DNA from: Myxococcaceae bacterium
Lineage (GTDB): Bacteria > Myxococcota > Myxococcia > Myxococcales > Myxococcaceae
DNA: 64,000 nucleotides
Assembly (NCBI GenBank): GCA_017881265.1
Contig: JADGRA010000079.1
Coordinates: 1-64,000, forward strand
Reading direction: 5' to 3'
Shown: positions 27,697-37,358 of the stretch, piece by piece
Position numbering within the stretch: the stretch's first letter is position 1
How the letters are laid out: each line of letters opens with the position of its first letter
The notes under the pieces: model-generated
Seen by the model: the letters and a program-made list of their open reading frames with translations, nothing else
Database searches by the model: none
What the model was told of the DNA's origin: nothing
Position numbers and translations under genes: made by a program

Positions 27697-28413
27697 CTAT
27701 TGCTGGATGACCGGCAGTGCGGAGGGCGCCGGGCCGAGGCCAATCTCGATGCGGCGGTTTTGCGCGCGGTGCTCCGGCGTGTCGTTGGGCACCGTCGGCT
27801 GGTACTTCCCGTAGCCAGTCGCCGCCAGCTGCGCACCCGGGATGCCCGATTGCTCGAAGAAGTGCACCACCGAAAGGGACCGCGCCGTCGAGAGCTCCCA
27901 GTTGGACGGGAACACCGCCGTCTTGATGGGGACGTCGTCGGTGAAGCCGCCTACCCGGAACACCTTGCCCTGGACGCCCTTGAGGACCTCCGCCACCTTC
28001 TTCAACTCGACCAGCCCCTCCTTGTGCAGCTTGGCCGACCCCGACGGGAAAAGGACTTTCTCCGGCAGGCGCACCGTCACCAGACCGGAGAGCTCGGTCA
28101 CCTGGATTTTGCCGGCGGCGGTGTCGGCGGCCAGCGCGGCGGTCATCGCCTGGAGGTCCGCGTTCTGCTGCGTTGCCGTCTGGACCTGCGCCTGGGCGGA
28201 GGTGTTGGCCTGCTGCAACGCGGCCACCTTGGCGTTGAGCCCGTCAATCTTGGCATTGGCCGCAGCCAGCGCCGCGCCCTGGTCATCGGCGCTCTTCTTG
28301 TACCTCTCTGCGTCCGCCTGGGTGGCCTTGTACTGCTCCTCGGAAACTCCTCCGCAGCCGGCCAAAAGGGCAATGCCCAGGGTCAGTGCGGGACCGCGAA
28401 TGCCGTTCTGCAT
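27697..28413 (-). CDS. OmpA-like lipoprotein with coiled-coil stalk
   Basis: 238 residues from the ATG at 28413 (GAGGGGAG upstream). A signal peptide ends in the lipobox ALLAGCG. Residues about 25-105 are a helical heptad-rich stalk (AAANAKIDGLNAKVAALQQANTSAQAQVQ). Residues about 115-230 are an OmpA C-terminal domain (VLFPSGSAKLHKEGLVELKKVAEVL, GFTDDVP, NWELSTARSLSVVHFF, GYGKYQPTVPNDTPEHRAQNRRIEI), which binds peptidoglycan. Likely a periplasm-spanning anchor between the outer membrane and the wall. The same architecture is found in MotB-like and Pal-like proteins, but there is no motor partner nearby. Confidence 0.88.
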   Translation of the reverse strand: MQNGIRGPALTLGIALLAGCGGVSEEQYKATQADAERYKKSADDQGAALAAANAKIDGLNAKVAALQQANTSAQAQVQTATQQNADLQAMTAALAADTAAGKIQVTELSGLVTVRLPEKVLFPSGSAKLHKEGLVELKKVAEVLKGVQGKVFRVGGFTDDVPIKTAVFPSNWELSTARSLSVVHFFEQSGIPGAQLAATGYGKYQPTVPNDTPEHRAQNRRIEIGLGPAPSALPVIQQ

Positions 28414-28496
28414 CGTGTGAACTCCCCTCGTCTTCGGAAAGACTGCCAAGTGTAGCTTCGACGTCCTCGCGCGGGGGCACCGCCAAGCACCCGCCG

Positions 28497-31052
28497 TCAG
28501 CGGCGGAACCCACCCCCTCCGCTCCCGTGAAATCCTCCCCAGCTGCCCCTGTCCCCGCCGCCGCCGCCCCACCCGCCGCCGCTGTGGCTGTCCCCACCGC
28601 CCCAACCACTGCCGCCGCTGCTGTGGCTGTCGCCGCCACCCCAGCCACTGCCACCGCTGCTGTGGCTGTCCCAGCTGTCCCCGCCGTAGGACGAGCTGGC
28701 CGACTTCGCGTCGCCCTGCGAGCGAGCCTGGGAAGAGGCGTCGTAGGACGAGCTGCTGCTCGGCGGCTTGTACGAGGAGGAGCCCGAATACGAGGAGCTG
28801 CTCGGTGGCTTGGACGAGGAGTTCGAGGACGTGGTGGTCGGCTTGTCTACGTTGCTCCAGCTGCCATTGGAGTTCTGCTTCTGTGTCTGCCCCGTCTGCG
28901 AGTTGTAGTTGTAGACGTTGCCGTTGTGGTCCGCGTAGTAGTTGTCCCCGGACTCGGCGACATGCGTCGTCTGGCCGCCGGGGCCTTCGGCGGTGGCGTG
29001 GCCGTAGGTGGCCGACTGCCCGTAGGGCGTCGTCACCGTCGTCTTGCTGCCAGCGGCGGCGACGCCGGTGTTCGGGTTGTAGGTGGCGCCGCGCGTGTTG
29101 TAAGCCGAGTTTCCGGTGTAGGCGTTGTGCACCTGCGTGCTCTGGCCGGCGGAGGTGCGGCCCGTGAGGGAGTTGTAGGAGGTGCCCGCCTTGCTGCTCC
29201 AGGCGTTGCCCGTCCAGGCGTTGTAGCCGGCAGAGCTGTGACTAACGACGGACGTCGCCCCGTACTGGTGGTAGACATTCCCGCTGGTGGCAGCCCAGCC
29301 GTGCGGTCCCCAGGCCGCCGCTCCGCCATACGCCCCGTAGGCCGCGCCATGGTAGGCGTAGGGCATGGCCCCCCAGTACGGCGCCGGCGCGTAGCAGGCA
29401 TGTGCCACGCCCCAGCCGACGGCAAAGCCCACGGCAAACCCCGTCCATGGCGTGTACGTCACGTTGGCGGCGTAGCCGTAGGTGACGGGCGGCGGGTACC
29501 AGACGGTGGTGCCGACGTAGGCGACGTAGCTGTAGCCGGTGCCATACACCACCACGCCATTCGGCTCGACCACCACCCCCAGGTAGCCAGGCGTGTAGCC
29601 GACCACCACCGTGTCCGGCGTCGAGGCGTAGATGTAGACGAAGGTCGTGTAAAACAGCGGCGCGTTCGGCGGGATGGAGTAGATGACGGCCGGGACGGAG
29701 GTCGCCACCACCCAGGGTCCCTGCAGGCTCGGCGCGGTGAACCACACGCCCATCTGGACGGCGTACCACTGGCTGGGAGACACCATGAGAATGGCGTCCG
29801 GCGAGTTGAAGACGTAACTCAACGGCGTCCCCGCGATGGGCTCCAGCACCGGAGCCCCCGTCACCACCGGCTGGAAGCTGACCTTGGAACGGTAGACGGT
29901 GGCCATCTGCGGAATGGTGGCGGCGATGGCCGCGTCCTGCGCCTCGGCCGTGCCCGGCACGGAGGCCAGGACGTTTTCCTTCGGGCTGGTGAGGGGGATG
30001 AGGCTGAAGTCCCCGGGCAACGCCGTCCCCGGCAGGTAGGCCCACGGCCCGCCCAAGGTGGGCGAACGAAACCAGCGCCCCGTCACCAACACGTAGAACT
30101 GCTGGTCGAGCATGTCCTGGAAGACGTTGCCATTGGTGTTGGAGACGTAGAGCAGCTGCGTCCCTTCCAGGGGGACCCAATTCATTGGGCCCTCGGTGAT
30201 GATGATTTCGGTGGGCCGTGTCGCCACGACCACGCCCGGCGCCCCGCCCGCCAGCGAGGGCCGCTGCCCGGTGGTCTCGTTGACCGGCCCCTCCATGAGG
30301 TCGACGGCGTGCTGCTGGGCGAGCGTGTGCGCCGCCTGGTCCGCCCCGGGAGGAAGCGACACGGCCACCGACCACGGCCCGTTGAGGGAGGGGGCGGTCA
30401 TGAAACCGTCGAGCACATGGACGTAGACGTTGCCCGAGGGGTCGCTCAGCACCAGCGCCCGGGTGTTGAGCACGCGGGACAGCGACGTTCCGGACACCGG
30501 GCGCCAGACGGGGTCCGCGTGGATGAGCACCAGCACCATGGGGCTGGTCCCGAAGACGATGCGCGGCGGCTCGTTCAGCACCGGGACACTTCGCGACTGG
30601 CGCTGTGCGCCTTCCAGGGCGACCGCCGCTTCCACGCGCCCCAGGGACATGGTGGCCGGCCCCTGGTTGAGGAGGGTCTGGATAGCCTGCTGGTAGGTGG
30701 CCGCCAGCTGCGGAACCGACGGGAAGGTGGCCTTGGCCACGACGATGTTGAAGAAGTGCACCACCCGCGCCTGCTTGTCGACCTCGGTGAGGGCCGAGAC
30801 CTCGATGGCGCCGAACACCGGGTCCTTCGCGCCGGGCGTGAGCACCGCGACTGCCGCGTGGGCCTGGTAGGCATAGTCGTTCCAGCTGTCGAGCTGCGGC
30901 TGGTAGATGGTGTACTTGTTGCCGTTGAGCTCGGCGTACTTGGGCCACGGGTCAGGCGGTGGAGGCGCCCCCGGGGGCGCGGCTGGCGCTTGCGCGGAGG
31001 CGAGTGCCGGAAGCAGTAGGAGTAAAGACACGACCGCTCCCCATGGACGCAT
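28497..31052 (-). CDS. large exported protein with three internal repeats and a Ser/Gly-rich tail
   Basis: 851 residues from the ATG at 31052, chosen because a clean signal peptide follows (RPWGAVVSLLLLLPALASAQ). The body has three related units, seen best at their ends: SLNGPWSV, TLGGPWAYLP and SLQGPWVV, each preceded by a (S/E/A)GT.L..V.N segment and a W(F) strand. Next come a Tyr/Gly/Ala-rich part, a Gly/Asn/Thr-rich part with Y..T/A..N repeats, and a low-complexity C-terminus of Ser runs and SGGSGWGGGDSHS repeats. Similar proteins in myxobacteria are often labelled autotransporter or carbohydrate-binding by automatic annotation, without evidence. A cell-surface or matrix structural role is plausible; the function is unknown. 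Confidence 0.75.
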   Translation of the reverse strand: MRPWGAVVSLLLLLPALASAQAPAAPPGAPPPPDPWPKYAELNGNKYTIYQPQLDSWNDYAYQAHAAVAVLTPGAKDPVFGAIEVSALTEVDKQARVVHFFNIVVAKATFPSVPQLAATYQQAIQTLLNQGPATMSLGRVEAAVALEGAQRQSRSVPVLNEPPRIVFGTSPMVLVLIHADPVWRPVSGTSLSRVLNTRALVLSDPSGNVYVHVLDGFMTAPSLNGPWSVAVSLPPGADQAAHTLAQQHAVDLMEGPVNETTGQRPSLAGGAPGVVVATRPTEIIITEGPMNWVPLEGTQLLYVSNTNGNVFQDMLDQQFYVLVTGRWFRSPTLGGPWAYLPGTALPGDFSLIPLTSPKENVLASVPGTAEAQDAAIAATIPQMATVYRSKVSFQPVVTGAPVLEPIAGTPLSYVFNSPDAILMVSPSQWYAVQMGVWFTAPSLQGPWVVATSVPAVIYSIPPNAPLFYTTFVYIYASTPDTVVVGYTPGYLGVVVEPNGVVVYGTGYSYVAYVGTTVWYPPPVTYGYAANVTYTPWTGFAVGFAVGWGVAHACYAPAPYWGAMPYAYHGAAYGAYGGAAAWGPHGWAATSGNVYHQYGATSVVSHSSAGYNAWTGNAWSSKAGTSYNSLTGRTSAGQSTQVHNAYTGNSAYNTRGATYNPNTGVAAAGSKTTVTTPYGQSATYGHATAEGPGGQTTHVAESGDNYYADHNGNVYNYNSQTGQTQKQNSNGSWSNVDKPTTTSSNSSSKPPSSSSYSGSSSYKPPSSSSSYDASSQARSQGDAKSASSSYGGDSWDSHSSGGSGWGGGDSHSSGGSGWGGGDSHSGGGWGGGGGDRGSWGGFHGSGGGGFRR

Positions 31053-31301
31053 GGATGCTGCCCTCCGTGCGCGGCCAGCGACCCCCGTAGGATGCCAGGG
31101 CCCGCGCCGCTGTCTAGGCGTGGCGCGCCGCCCGGGTCTAGCCAAAAACGCGGCTGCGCGCACGTGAAGGGGCGGGGACGTCATCCCACGCACAGACCCG
31201 AAGCCGGTGTGTCGGTTACCGGAAGCGCGCCGGTTCCTGTCGGCGCGCGGCGCCGGTGAGGGTGGAACCAGCCCCCCAGAACACGCCTGGGCGCTTCGGC
31301 T

Positions 31302-34300
31302 TCAACTTGGAGACGGAGCCCCGACGGCCCCCGGCGCGACGCCCCGGGCGGACGGGCCGCGGCGCCTGTGGGCAAGCACTAGCAACGCCGGCTGCGCCAG
31401 ACGCGGCACGAGAGCGAGGATGAGCGCCCCCCCGATGACGACGATGGCCAGCGGTCGCTGTGTCTCGGCACCAATCCCGCGGGACAGAGCCGCCGGGGTG
31501 AGGCCGAGCATCGCCACCGCGGTCGTCATGAGCACGGGCCTCAGGCCGCGCTCGGCCGCCAGCCTGGCCCCCTCCTCCACCTCCATGCCCTGGGCCCACA
31601 GCCGCTGCGCGTAGGTGACGACGATGAGCGCGTCTTGGACGGCGATGCCGAAGACGGAGATGAAGCCCATCGCCGCCGAGATGGAGAAATTCGTCCCGGT
31701 GGCGAAGAGGGCGAGGATGCCGCCGCTGATGGCCACCGGAATTCCGGACAGGACGATGAGCGTCGCGGGCAGTGTCTTGACCGACGTGTAGACGAGAAAA
31801 GCGATGACCAGCACGGTGAGCGGGATGATGATCAAGAGCCGGCGGTTCGTTTCCTTGAGCTCGCTAATCTCGCCCGCCCACTCCAGATGCGTGTCGTAGG
31901 GAAGCCGGACGGAACGCTCCACCGTCGCCCGGGCCTCCTCGATGGTCGAGGCGAGGTCCCGACCCCGGACGCTGAACTTGATGGGGACGTAGCGCTGCTG
32001 GTCCTCACGGTAGACGAGGCTCGCCCCCTCCTCCTCCAGGACCTCCGCCACCTGCCCGAGCGGCACCGTCGAGCCCTCCGGCGTGGTGATTTGGATGGAG
32101 CGAATGGCGGCGACATTCGCTCGGAACTCCGGCGCCCACCGCACGGTGAGCTCAAAGTGGCGCTCACCCTCGTAGACCTGGGTCACGGCCTGCCCGCCGA
32201 TGGCGGCCTGGACGACGGCGTTGACGTCGCCGGCATTCAAGCCGTAGCGCCCGGCGGCCTCCCGGTCCGGGATGATGCGCACCGAGGGCTGGCCCAGCGA
32301 GCGAAAGATGCCCAGGTCGCTCACCCCCCGCACCTTCTGCATCAGCTGGAGGATTTCCTCGGCCTTCTGCTCGTCGAGCTTGATGTCCGGACCGGTCACC
32401 TTGATGGTGTTCTCGCCCTTCACCCCGCTCATCGCCTCCTCGACGTTGTCGGCGATGACTTGACTGAAGTTGAAGATGACGCCCGGAAAGGCCGCGTGCA
32501 GCGCGGCCGACAGCTCCTCGGTCAGCTTTTCCTTGGTCATGCCCCGTCGCCAGGCCGACCGCGCGGTGAGAGGAGCGAACAGCTCGATGTTGTAGAAGCC
32601 CACCGGGTCGGTCCCGTCGTCCGGCCGACCCAGCTGTGACACGACGGTTTCAATCTCCGGGCGCCGGCGCGACTCCCCGGTACAGGGGCCGTCTGCGGGA
32701 CAGCCCAGTACCAGCCGACGCATCTTCCCGACGTGGCGCGCCGATTCCTCCAGCGAGATGGAGACGGGCAATGAGGCCCGAATCCAGAAGTTCCCCTCCT
32801 CCAGCTTGGGCATGAATTCCCGACCCAGCAGCGGCGTGAGCGCCATCGCCGCCACCACCGGCAGCGCGGCCAGCGCCACCGCCCAGCCCTTGCGTCGCAG
32901 CGCGAAGGCGAACAGCGGCTGGTAGAGGCGGTCGAGAAAGCGCATCAGCCAGCTGGTATGCGGTTCCTCCTCGGCGCCCGCAGCGGCCGGGACGACCAGA
33001 AACCGCCGCGCCAGCACGGGCGTCAACGTCAGCGCCAGCGTCAGCGCCCCGCCGATGGCGAAGGCGTAGGTGTGCGCCATCGGAGAGAAGATGACTCCGG
33101 CGACGCCGTTGAGCGTGAAGAGGGGGACGAAGGCCACCGCGATGACCAGCGTGGAAAACATCAGCGGCGAGCTGATTTCCCCGGCCGCCTTGGCAATCTC
33201 GGCGGACCGGTCCCGGCCAAGGGAACTGGAGAGGCGCCGGTAGATGTTTTCCACGACAATGACCGTGGATTCGACAACGATGCCAAAGTCCACTGCGCCG
33301 AGGCTGATGAGGTTGGCCGGCGTCCCCGAGGCCACCATCCCCACGAAGGCCACCAGCAGCGCCAAGGGGATGTTGATGGCCGTGATCAGCGCCGCGCGGA
33401 CGTTGCCGAGAAACGCCCACAGCACGAGGCTCACCAGCACCATCCCGAACGCCAGGTTCTCGAGCACCGTGTGGGTGGTCACCCCCACCAGGCTGGTCCG
33501 GTCGTAGTACGGCAAGAGGTCCATCCCCGGCGGCAGGACGTGCAGGCGCTTCATCTGCTCGACGCGTTCATGGATGCCCTGGAGCGTCCGGAGCGACTCC
33601 GCCCCATAGCGCATCAGCACCGTGCCCTGGACGATGTCGGGCTGCTCATCCCGGCCGACGATGCCGAGGCGAGGGGCTGCCCCGAGGCGCACCTGCCCCA
33701 GGTCCCGGATGCGGACAGCATTCCCATTCTTCTCGGCCACGACGATGGCCTGAATGTCCCGCAGGCTGCGGATGAGCCCGGTGCCGCGGACATTGAAGTT
33801 CTGAGACCCGAGCGTGAGGGTGCCACCACCCACGTTCTGGTTCGCGTTGGAGATGCCGGCGAGGACCTGCGACAGCGTGACGCTCTGTGCCTTCAGACGG
33901 AACGGGTCCAGCTCGACTTGGTATTGCTTGGTGTCTCCACCGAAACCGACGACGTCGATGACGCCCGGCACCAGCCGCCACTGCTTCTCCAGAATCCAGT
34001 CCTGCGCCGTCTTCAGCTCCGCGAGCGAGTAGTCCTTGCCCACCAGCTGGTAACGGAAGAGCTCACCAATGGCGCTCCACGGCGAGAGCTGCGGGGTGAG
34101 CCCGTCTGGGAGGTTGACGAAGCTGAGCCGATTCAGCACCCGCTGCTGGGCCGTGTAGTAGTCGGGATTCCAGTTGAAATAGACCTTCACGTCGGACAGT
34201 CCAAAGAGCGACTGCGAACGGATGTGGTCGATGTCGACCATCCCGGCGAGGCCGACCTCGAGCGGGATGGTGACGTAGCGCTCCACTTCCTCCGCGCTCA

Positions 34301-34466
34301 GCCCGCGGGGCTGCGTGATGACCTCAATCATCGGCGCAACGGGATTGGGGTACGCCTCGATGTCGAGCTGCGAGTACGCGTACAGGCCGAGAACCACCAG
34401 CCCGGCCGCGAGGACCAGGACGAGCCCCGCGTAGCGGAGCGCCCCGGCGACGAGTCGTTGAATCAT
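31302..34466 (-). CDS. heavy-metal efflux RND pump (CzcA/CusA-type)
   Basis: 1054 residues, the full RND inner-membrane pump length, with twelve membrane segments in two halves. HME-type features: QSLFGLSDVKVYF, PLEVGLAGMVDIDH, LGAVDFGIVVESTVIVVENIYRRL in TM4, and SGIPVAISGGILALFATGTNFSISAAMGFISVFGIAVQDALIVV. In CzcA the TM4 proton-relay block is DFGIIVDGAVIMVEN with essential D402, D408 and E415; here the middle Asp is Glu (VVEST), the others are kept. No membrane-fusion protein or outer-membrane factor is adjacent. The metal (Cu, Ag, Co, Zn or Cd) cannot be told. It lies 112 bp after the FadL-type gene on the same strand. Confidence 0.9.
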   Translation of the reverse strand: MIQRLVAGALRYAGLVLVLAAGLVVLGLYAYSQLDIEAYPNPVAPMIEVITQPRGLSAEEVERYVTIPLEVGLAGMVDIDHIRSQSLFGLSDVKVYFNWNPDYYTAQQRVLNRLSFVNLPDGLTPQLSPWSAIGELFRYQLVGKDYSLAELKTAQDWILEKQWRLVPGVIDVVGFGGDTKQYQVELDPFRLKAQSVTLSQVLAGISNANQNVGGGTLTLGSQNFNVRGTGLIRSLRDIQAIVVAEKNGNAVRIRDLGQVRLGAAPRLGIVGRDEQPDIVQGTVLMRYGAESLRTLQGIHERVEQMKRLHVLPPGMDLLPYYDRTSLVGVTTHTVLENLAFGMVLVSLVLWAFLGNVRAALITAINIPLALLVAFVGMVASGTPANLISLGAVDFGIVVESTVIVVENIYRRLSSSLGRDRSAEIAKAAGEISSPLMFSTLVIAVAFVPLFTLNGVAGVIFSPMAHTYAFAIGGALTLALTLTPVLARRFLVVPAAAGAEEEPHTSWLMRFLDRLYQPLFAFALRRKGWAVALAALPVVAAMALTPLLGREFMPKLEEGNFWIRASLPVSISLEESARHVGKMRRLVLGCPADGPCTGESRRRPEIETVVSQLGRPDDGTDPVGFYNIELFAPLTARSAWRRGMTKEKLTEELSAALHAAFPGVIFNFSQVIADNVEEAMSGVKGENTIKVTGPDIKLDEQKAEEILQLMQKVRGVSDLGIFRSLGQPSVRIIPDREAAGRYGLNAGDVNAVVQAAIGGQAVTQVYEGERHFELTVRWAPEFRANVAAIRSIQITTPEGSTVPLGQVAEVLEEEGASLVYREDQQRYVPIKFSVRGRDLASTIEEARATVERSVRLPYDTHLEWAGEISELKETNRRLLIIIPLTVLVIAFLVYTSVKTLPATLIVLSGIPVAISGGILALFATGTNFSISAAMGFISVFGIAVQDALIVVTYAQRLWAQGMEVEEGARLAAERGLRPVLMTTAVAMLGLTPAALSRGIGAETQRPLAIVVIGGALILALVPRLAQPALLVLAHRRRGPSARGVAPGAVGAPSPS

Positions 34467-34472
34467 TTTCCT

Positions 34473-34490
34473 CGACCGATATTCCGGTCG
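34473..34490. promoter_or_regulatory. short inverted repeat before the RND pump gene
   Basis: CGACCG (34473-34478) and CGGTCG (34485-34490) form a perfect 6-bp inverted repeat around ATATTC, 6 bp upstream of the pump's start. It could be an operator half-site pair or chance. Confidence 0.25.
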
Positions 34491-34578
34491 GCCCTACTGC
34501 CACCGGGCCCGACCTGTGGCGTCCCTGGCGCGCCCTGGCTCATCGGCGACGCGGCGGGCACATGGCCCCGGCGCTGAC

Positions 34579-35856
34579 TCAGCCGCCCTTCCAGGCGAAG
34601 TTGAAGACGAAGAAGTTGAAATAGGTGTTGTTGTAGCTCCCGGACACGGTCCCGGCGGTCCCGCGGCTCTGGTAGACGCTCGGGCTGCCTCCCCAGAGAA
34701 ATTCGTAGGCGAAGCCCAGCGTCCAGTTGCTATTGAGCGCCCACTTGGTGCCAATCCCGATGCGCCAGGCGTCTCCAATCGGTAGTGCGAGGGTCCGGGT
34801 CTGGGCGTTGGTCATGGCGCTGTCGTAAGCGACGCCGAAATCCAGCTCCCAGGGCTCCGACAGCTGCACCTGGGCGCCGAGGGCACCGTGCCAGGTGTTG
34901 AGGTAGCCGATGTGGGTGGTGAGGCTGTGCTGCGTGTCGGCGTTGGTGACGCCAAGTTCGACCGTGCCGAAGGCCGCCCAGTTGTTCCATCCGACGTCGG
35001 CCATGAGGGCCCACTGCTGGTTGAGGGCCTGGAAGAAGCTGAGCATGACGGTCTGCGGGACCGTCAACCCGGCGTTGATGGTGGCCGTGGCGAGGCCGCT
35101 CGCCGCCAGCTTCTGGGTGAGGATGGGCCCCAGTCCGTGGAAATTCGGCGTTCCGCCGAAGCTGAGATTCACCGGCGAGGTGTACAGGATGCCGAGGCGG
35201 CTTCCCTTGGTGAACTCGTACATCAATCCGACGTTGGCGCCGACGCCCCAGGCGGTGGACTGGAGCCCGAGCGCGCCGTCGGTGGCGTTCGGTTCCAGGT
35301 TGCGCACGGCCACGGTGTCCTTCAGGTAGCCAAACATGACGTTGAAGGTGACGCCCACCGAGAGGCCCCCGGCGATGTGCCAGGCCACCGACGGCAGGAT
35401 GGACAAGCCCACCAGCGCCGCCTGGGTGACGTAGTAGCGGCCCACCCAGTTGTCGTCCCACTTGGCGGCGAGGCCGAAGTTGGAGGCCACCCCGAAGCCC
35501 ACCCGGAAGTCGCTCCAGGGAGCAAAGGTGGCGAAGAGGCTACCGTTGGGGAGAAACCCGACGGCGTTGCCCCCGTTGTTGCCGGACACGGTGGTGGCCG
35601 AGTCCGGGGCGAAGGTGAGGTTGGCGTAGACAAGCTCGAGCCCGCCCCCCAACTGGATGCCGTCCAGGCGCGTCATGCCGGCCGGGTTGGTGAGCAGGGT
35701 GGCCGGGCTGTCGGCGCGCGCCGCGTAGCCGGCCGAGGCGTAGCCGACGTCGGTGGTGCCAAACTCATAGAGGAAGACGCCTCCGGCGTGCGCCGTGCCG
35801 GCGAGAAACCCGGCCACTAGCAGCCCCACCCACTTCCCCGCGCTCCGTGTGCTCAC
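34579..35856 (-). CDS. OmpP1/FadL family outer-membrane transport protein
   Basis: 425 residues from the GTG at 35856, with AGGGAGGGCGA directly upstream. A signal peptide (VGLLVAGFLAGTAHA) is followed by the FadL N-terminal plug GGVFLYEFGTTDVGYASAGYAARADSPATLLTNPAGMTRL, including the NPAG motif. Alternating beta-strand sequence and a C-terminal aromatic strand (FNFFVFNFAWKGG) fit a 14-strand barrel. FadL proteins take up hydrophobic compounds such as long-chain fatty acids or aromatics. It may be co-transcribed with the RND pump gene downstream. Confidence 0.88.
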   Translation of the reverse strand: MSTRSAGKWVGLLVAGFLAGTAHAGGVFLYEFGTTDVGYASAGYAARADSPATLLTNPAGMTRLDGIQLGGGLELVYANLTFAPDSATTVSGNNGGNAVGFLPNGSLFATFAPWSDFRVGFGVASNFGLAAKWDDNWVGRYYVTQAALVGLSILPSVAWHIAGGLSVGVTFNVMFGYLKDTVAVRNLEPNATDGALGLQSTAWGVGANVGLMYEFTKGSRLGILYTSPVNLSFGGTPNFHGLGPILTQKLAASGLATATINAGLTVPQTVMLSFFQALNQQWALMADVGWNNWAAFGTVELGVTNADTQHSLTTHIGYLNTWHGALGAQVQLSEPWELDFGVAYDSAMTNAQTRTLALPIGDAWRIGIGTKWALNSNWTLGFAYEFLWGGSPSVYQSRGTAGTVSGSYNNTYFNFFVFNFAWKGG

Positions 35857-35962
35857 TCGCCCTCCCTGGGCCCTGCTGCGGTTACGGTTTTTCGGCCGGC
35901 CGACACTAGGGGGCGGCGTGCAGACGGTCAACGCCCAAGCCCGCGCTGTGTGCCGGGGTGCT

Positions 35963-37183
35963 TCAGAAGGGATGAAGGAAGAGCCCAGAGCGCAGCTTGG
36001 GCTCGAACCAGGTGGACTTGGGCGGCATTACCTGCCCGGCGTCGGAGATGGCCATCAACTCCTCCAGGCTGGTGGGCCACAGCGCAAACGCCACCCGGTC
36101 CTGCCCACTGTCCACGCGCGCGGACAGTTCCCGGGTGCCGCGGATGCCGCCGACGAAGCCGATGCGGCCATCGCGTCGCGGGTCCTCAATCCCCAGCACG
36201 GGCCTCAGCAAGTTGTCCTGGAGGATGGCGACGTCCAGCGAGGCGGTGGGCGTCTCGGCCCAGCTGCCCGGCCGAGCCCGGAGGCGCCACCACCGGCCGT
36301 CCAGGTACATCCCGAAGGCATGCCGTCCGTCGGGCTCGGCCTGCGCCGCCGGAAGGACGTCGAAGCGCTTGCTGACGGCGGCGACAAAGGCCTGGCTGTC
36401 CAGGCCTGCAAGGTCCCGCACCACGCGGTGGTAGGGAAGAATCTGCATTTGGTTGTGGGGGAAGACGACCGCCAGGAAGCGGTCCTGCTCGCCGGGCGGC
36501 GCCCCTTGAGCCTGGCGCAGCTGCTGCACCCGGGCCGCGGCGGCGGAACGGTGGTGCCCGTCGGCGATGTAGAGGCTGGCCAGTCGGCCCACCTGCGACG
36601 CCAAGGGCCCGGCGGCTGTCCCCCAGACGTGCCACAGCGTGTGCTGCACGCCATCCTCGCTGGCGAAGTCCACCTCCGGCGTAGCCCGGGTGGCTTCCTC
36701 CACCAGTGCGTCGATGGAGGGCTGGGCCCGGTAGGTGAGGAAGACGGGCTCGTCGTTGGCGGACAGCGCGTCGATGTGGCGGGTCCGGTCGTCTTCCTTG
36801 TCCGCCCGGGTGAGTTCATGGCGCTTGATGCGGCCGTCGCGGTAGCCGTCCACCGAGGCACAGGCCACGACGCCCGTCTGGACGTGCGCCCCCATCCGCT
36901 GCCGGTACAGCCGGAAGCCCTCCTCGACGTCCTGCTCCAGCCAGCCCTCGCCCAGGAAGCGCCGGAGGTTCTCGGCCCCGCGGGCGTAGACGGCCGCGGC
37001 GTGCTCATCGACGTCGTCCGGGAAGTCGATTTCCGGCCGGCTGATGCGGAAGAAACTCTGCGGGTTTCCCGCGGCCAGCTGGCCTGCCTCGGCGCGGCTG
37101 ACGACGTCGTAGGGCGGGACGGCCAGCCGGGCGGCCAGGGGCGGGGGCGGGGCGAGAGCGCGAAACGCGGAGAGGAGGGACAT
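35963..37183 (-). CDS. DUF1015 family protein
   Basis: 406 residues. The DUF1015 pattern is clear: VPPYDVVSRAEAGQLAAGNPQSFFRISRPEID at the N-terminus, RHELTRADKEDDRTRHIDALSANDEPVFLTYR in the middle, and LYIADGHHRSAAAARV (ADGHHR, the most conserved motif). The C-terminus has MPPKSTWFEPKLRSGLFLHPF, ending in the family's KSTWFEPK..SGL motif. Function is unknown in the family; it often lies near serine-biosynthesis genes, and serC is about 8 kb away here. Divergent from the XRE regulator gene. Confidence 0.9.
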   Translation of the reverse strand: MSLLSAFRALAPPPPLAARLAVPPYDVVSRAEAGQLAAGNPQSFFRISRPEIDFPDDVDEHAAAVYARGAENLRRFLGEGWLEQDVEEGFRLYRQRMGAHVQTGVVACASVDGYRDGRIKRHELTRADKEDDRTRHIDALSANDEPVFLTYRAQPSIDALVEEATRATPEVDFASEDGVQHTLWHVWGTAAGPLASQVGRLASLYIADGHHRSAAAARVQQLRQAQGAPPGEQDRFLAVVFPHNQMQILPYHRVVRDLAGLDSQAFVAAVSKRFDVLPAAQAEPDGRHAFGMYLDGRWWRLRARPGSWAETPTASLDVAILQDNLLRPVLGIEDPRRDGRIGFVGGIRGTRELSARVDSGQDRVAFALWPTSLEELMAISDAGQVMPPKSTWFEPKLRSGLFLHPF

Positions 37184-37265
37184 GGGAAGGGGGGGCCCTT
37201 TGGGCAGTATGGCGGTTGGGCCGCTGGGCTGTCCCCGGCAAAGGGGGGGAAAGGGGGCGCCAACA

Positions 37266-37326
37266 CTTGTAAATTTCGCCCTCCGGCCTTTCTAACCCAC
37301 CGCGTTGTCAGTGGAATCCTTGTAAA
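37266..37326. promoter_or_regulatory. paired CTTGTAAA direct repeats before the XRE regulator
   Basis: CTTGTAAA occurs at 37266-37273 and again at 37319-37326, 53 bp apart, close to five helical turns. Both lie between the divergent DUF1015 and XRE/DUF2083 genes. They are AT-rich islands in a GC-rich region and may be autoregulatory sites. Confidence 0.35.
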
Positions 37327-37358
37327 CGCCGGGGCTGGTTGGTACAGCTTCCGGCGAG

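Noticed and set aside
28386-31019. 877-codon plus-strand frame opposite the three-repeat exported protein
   Set aside because: Arg/Gly/Val-rich shadow with no start signal. The minus strand has a signal peptide and ordered repeats.
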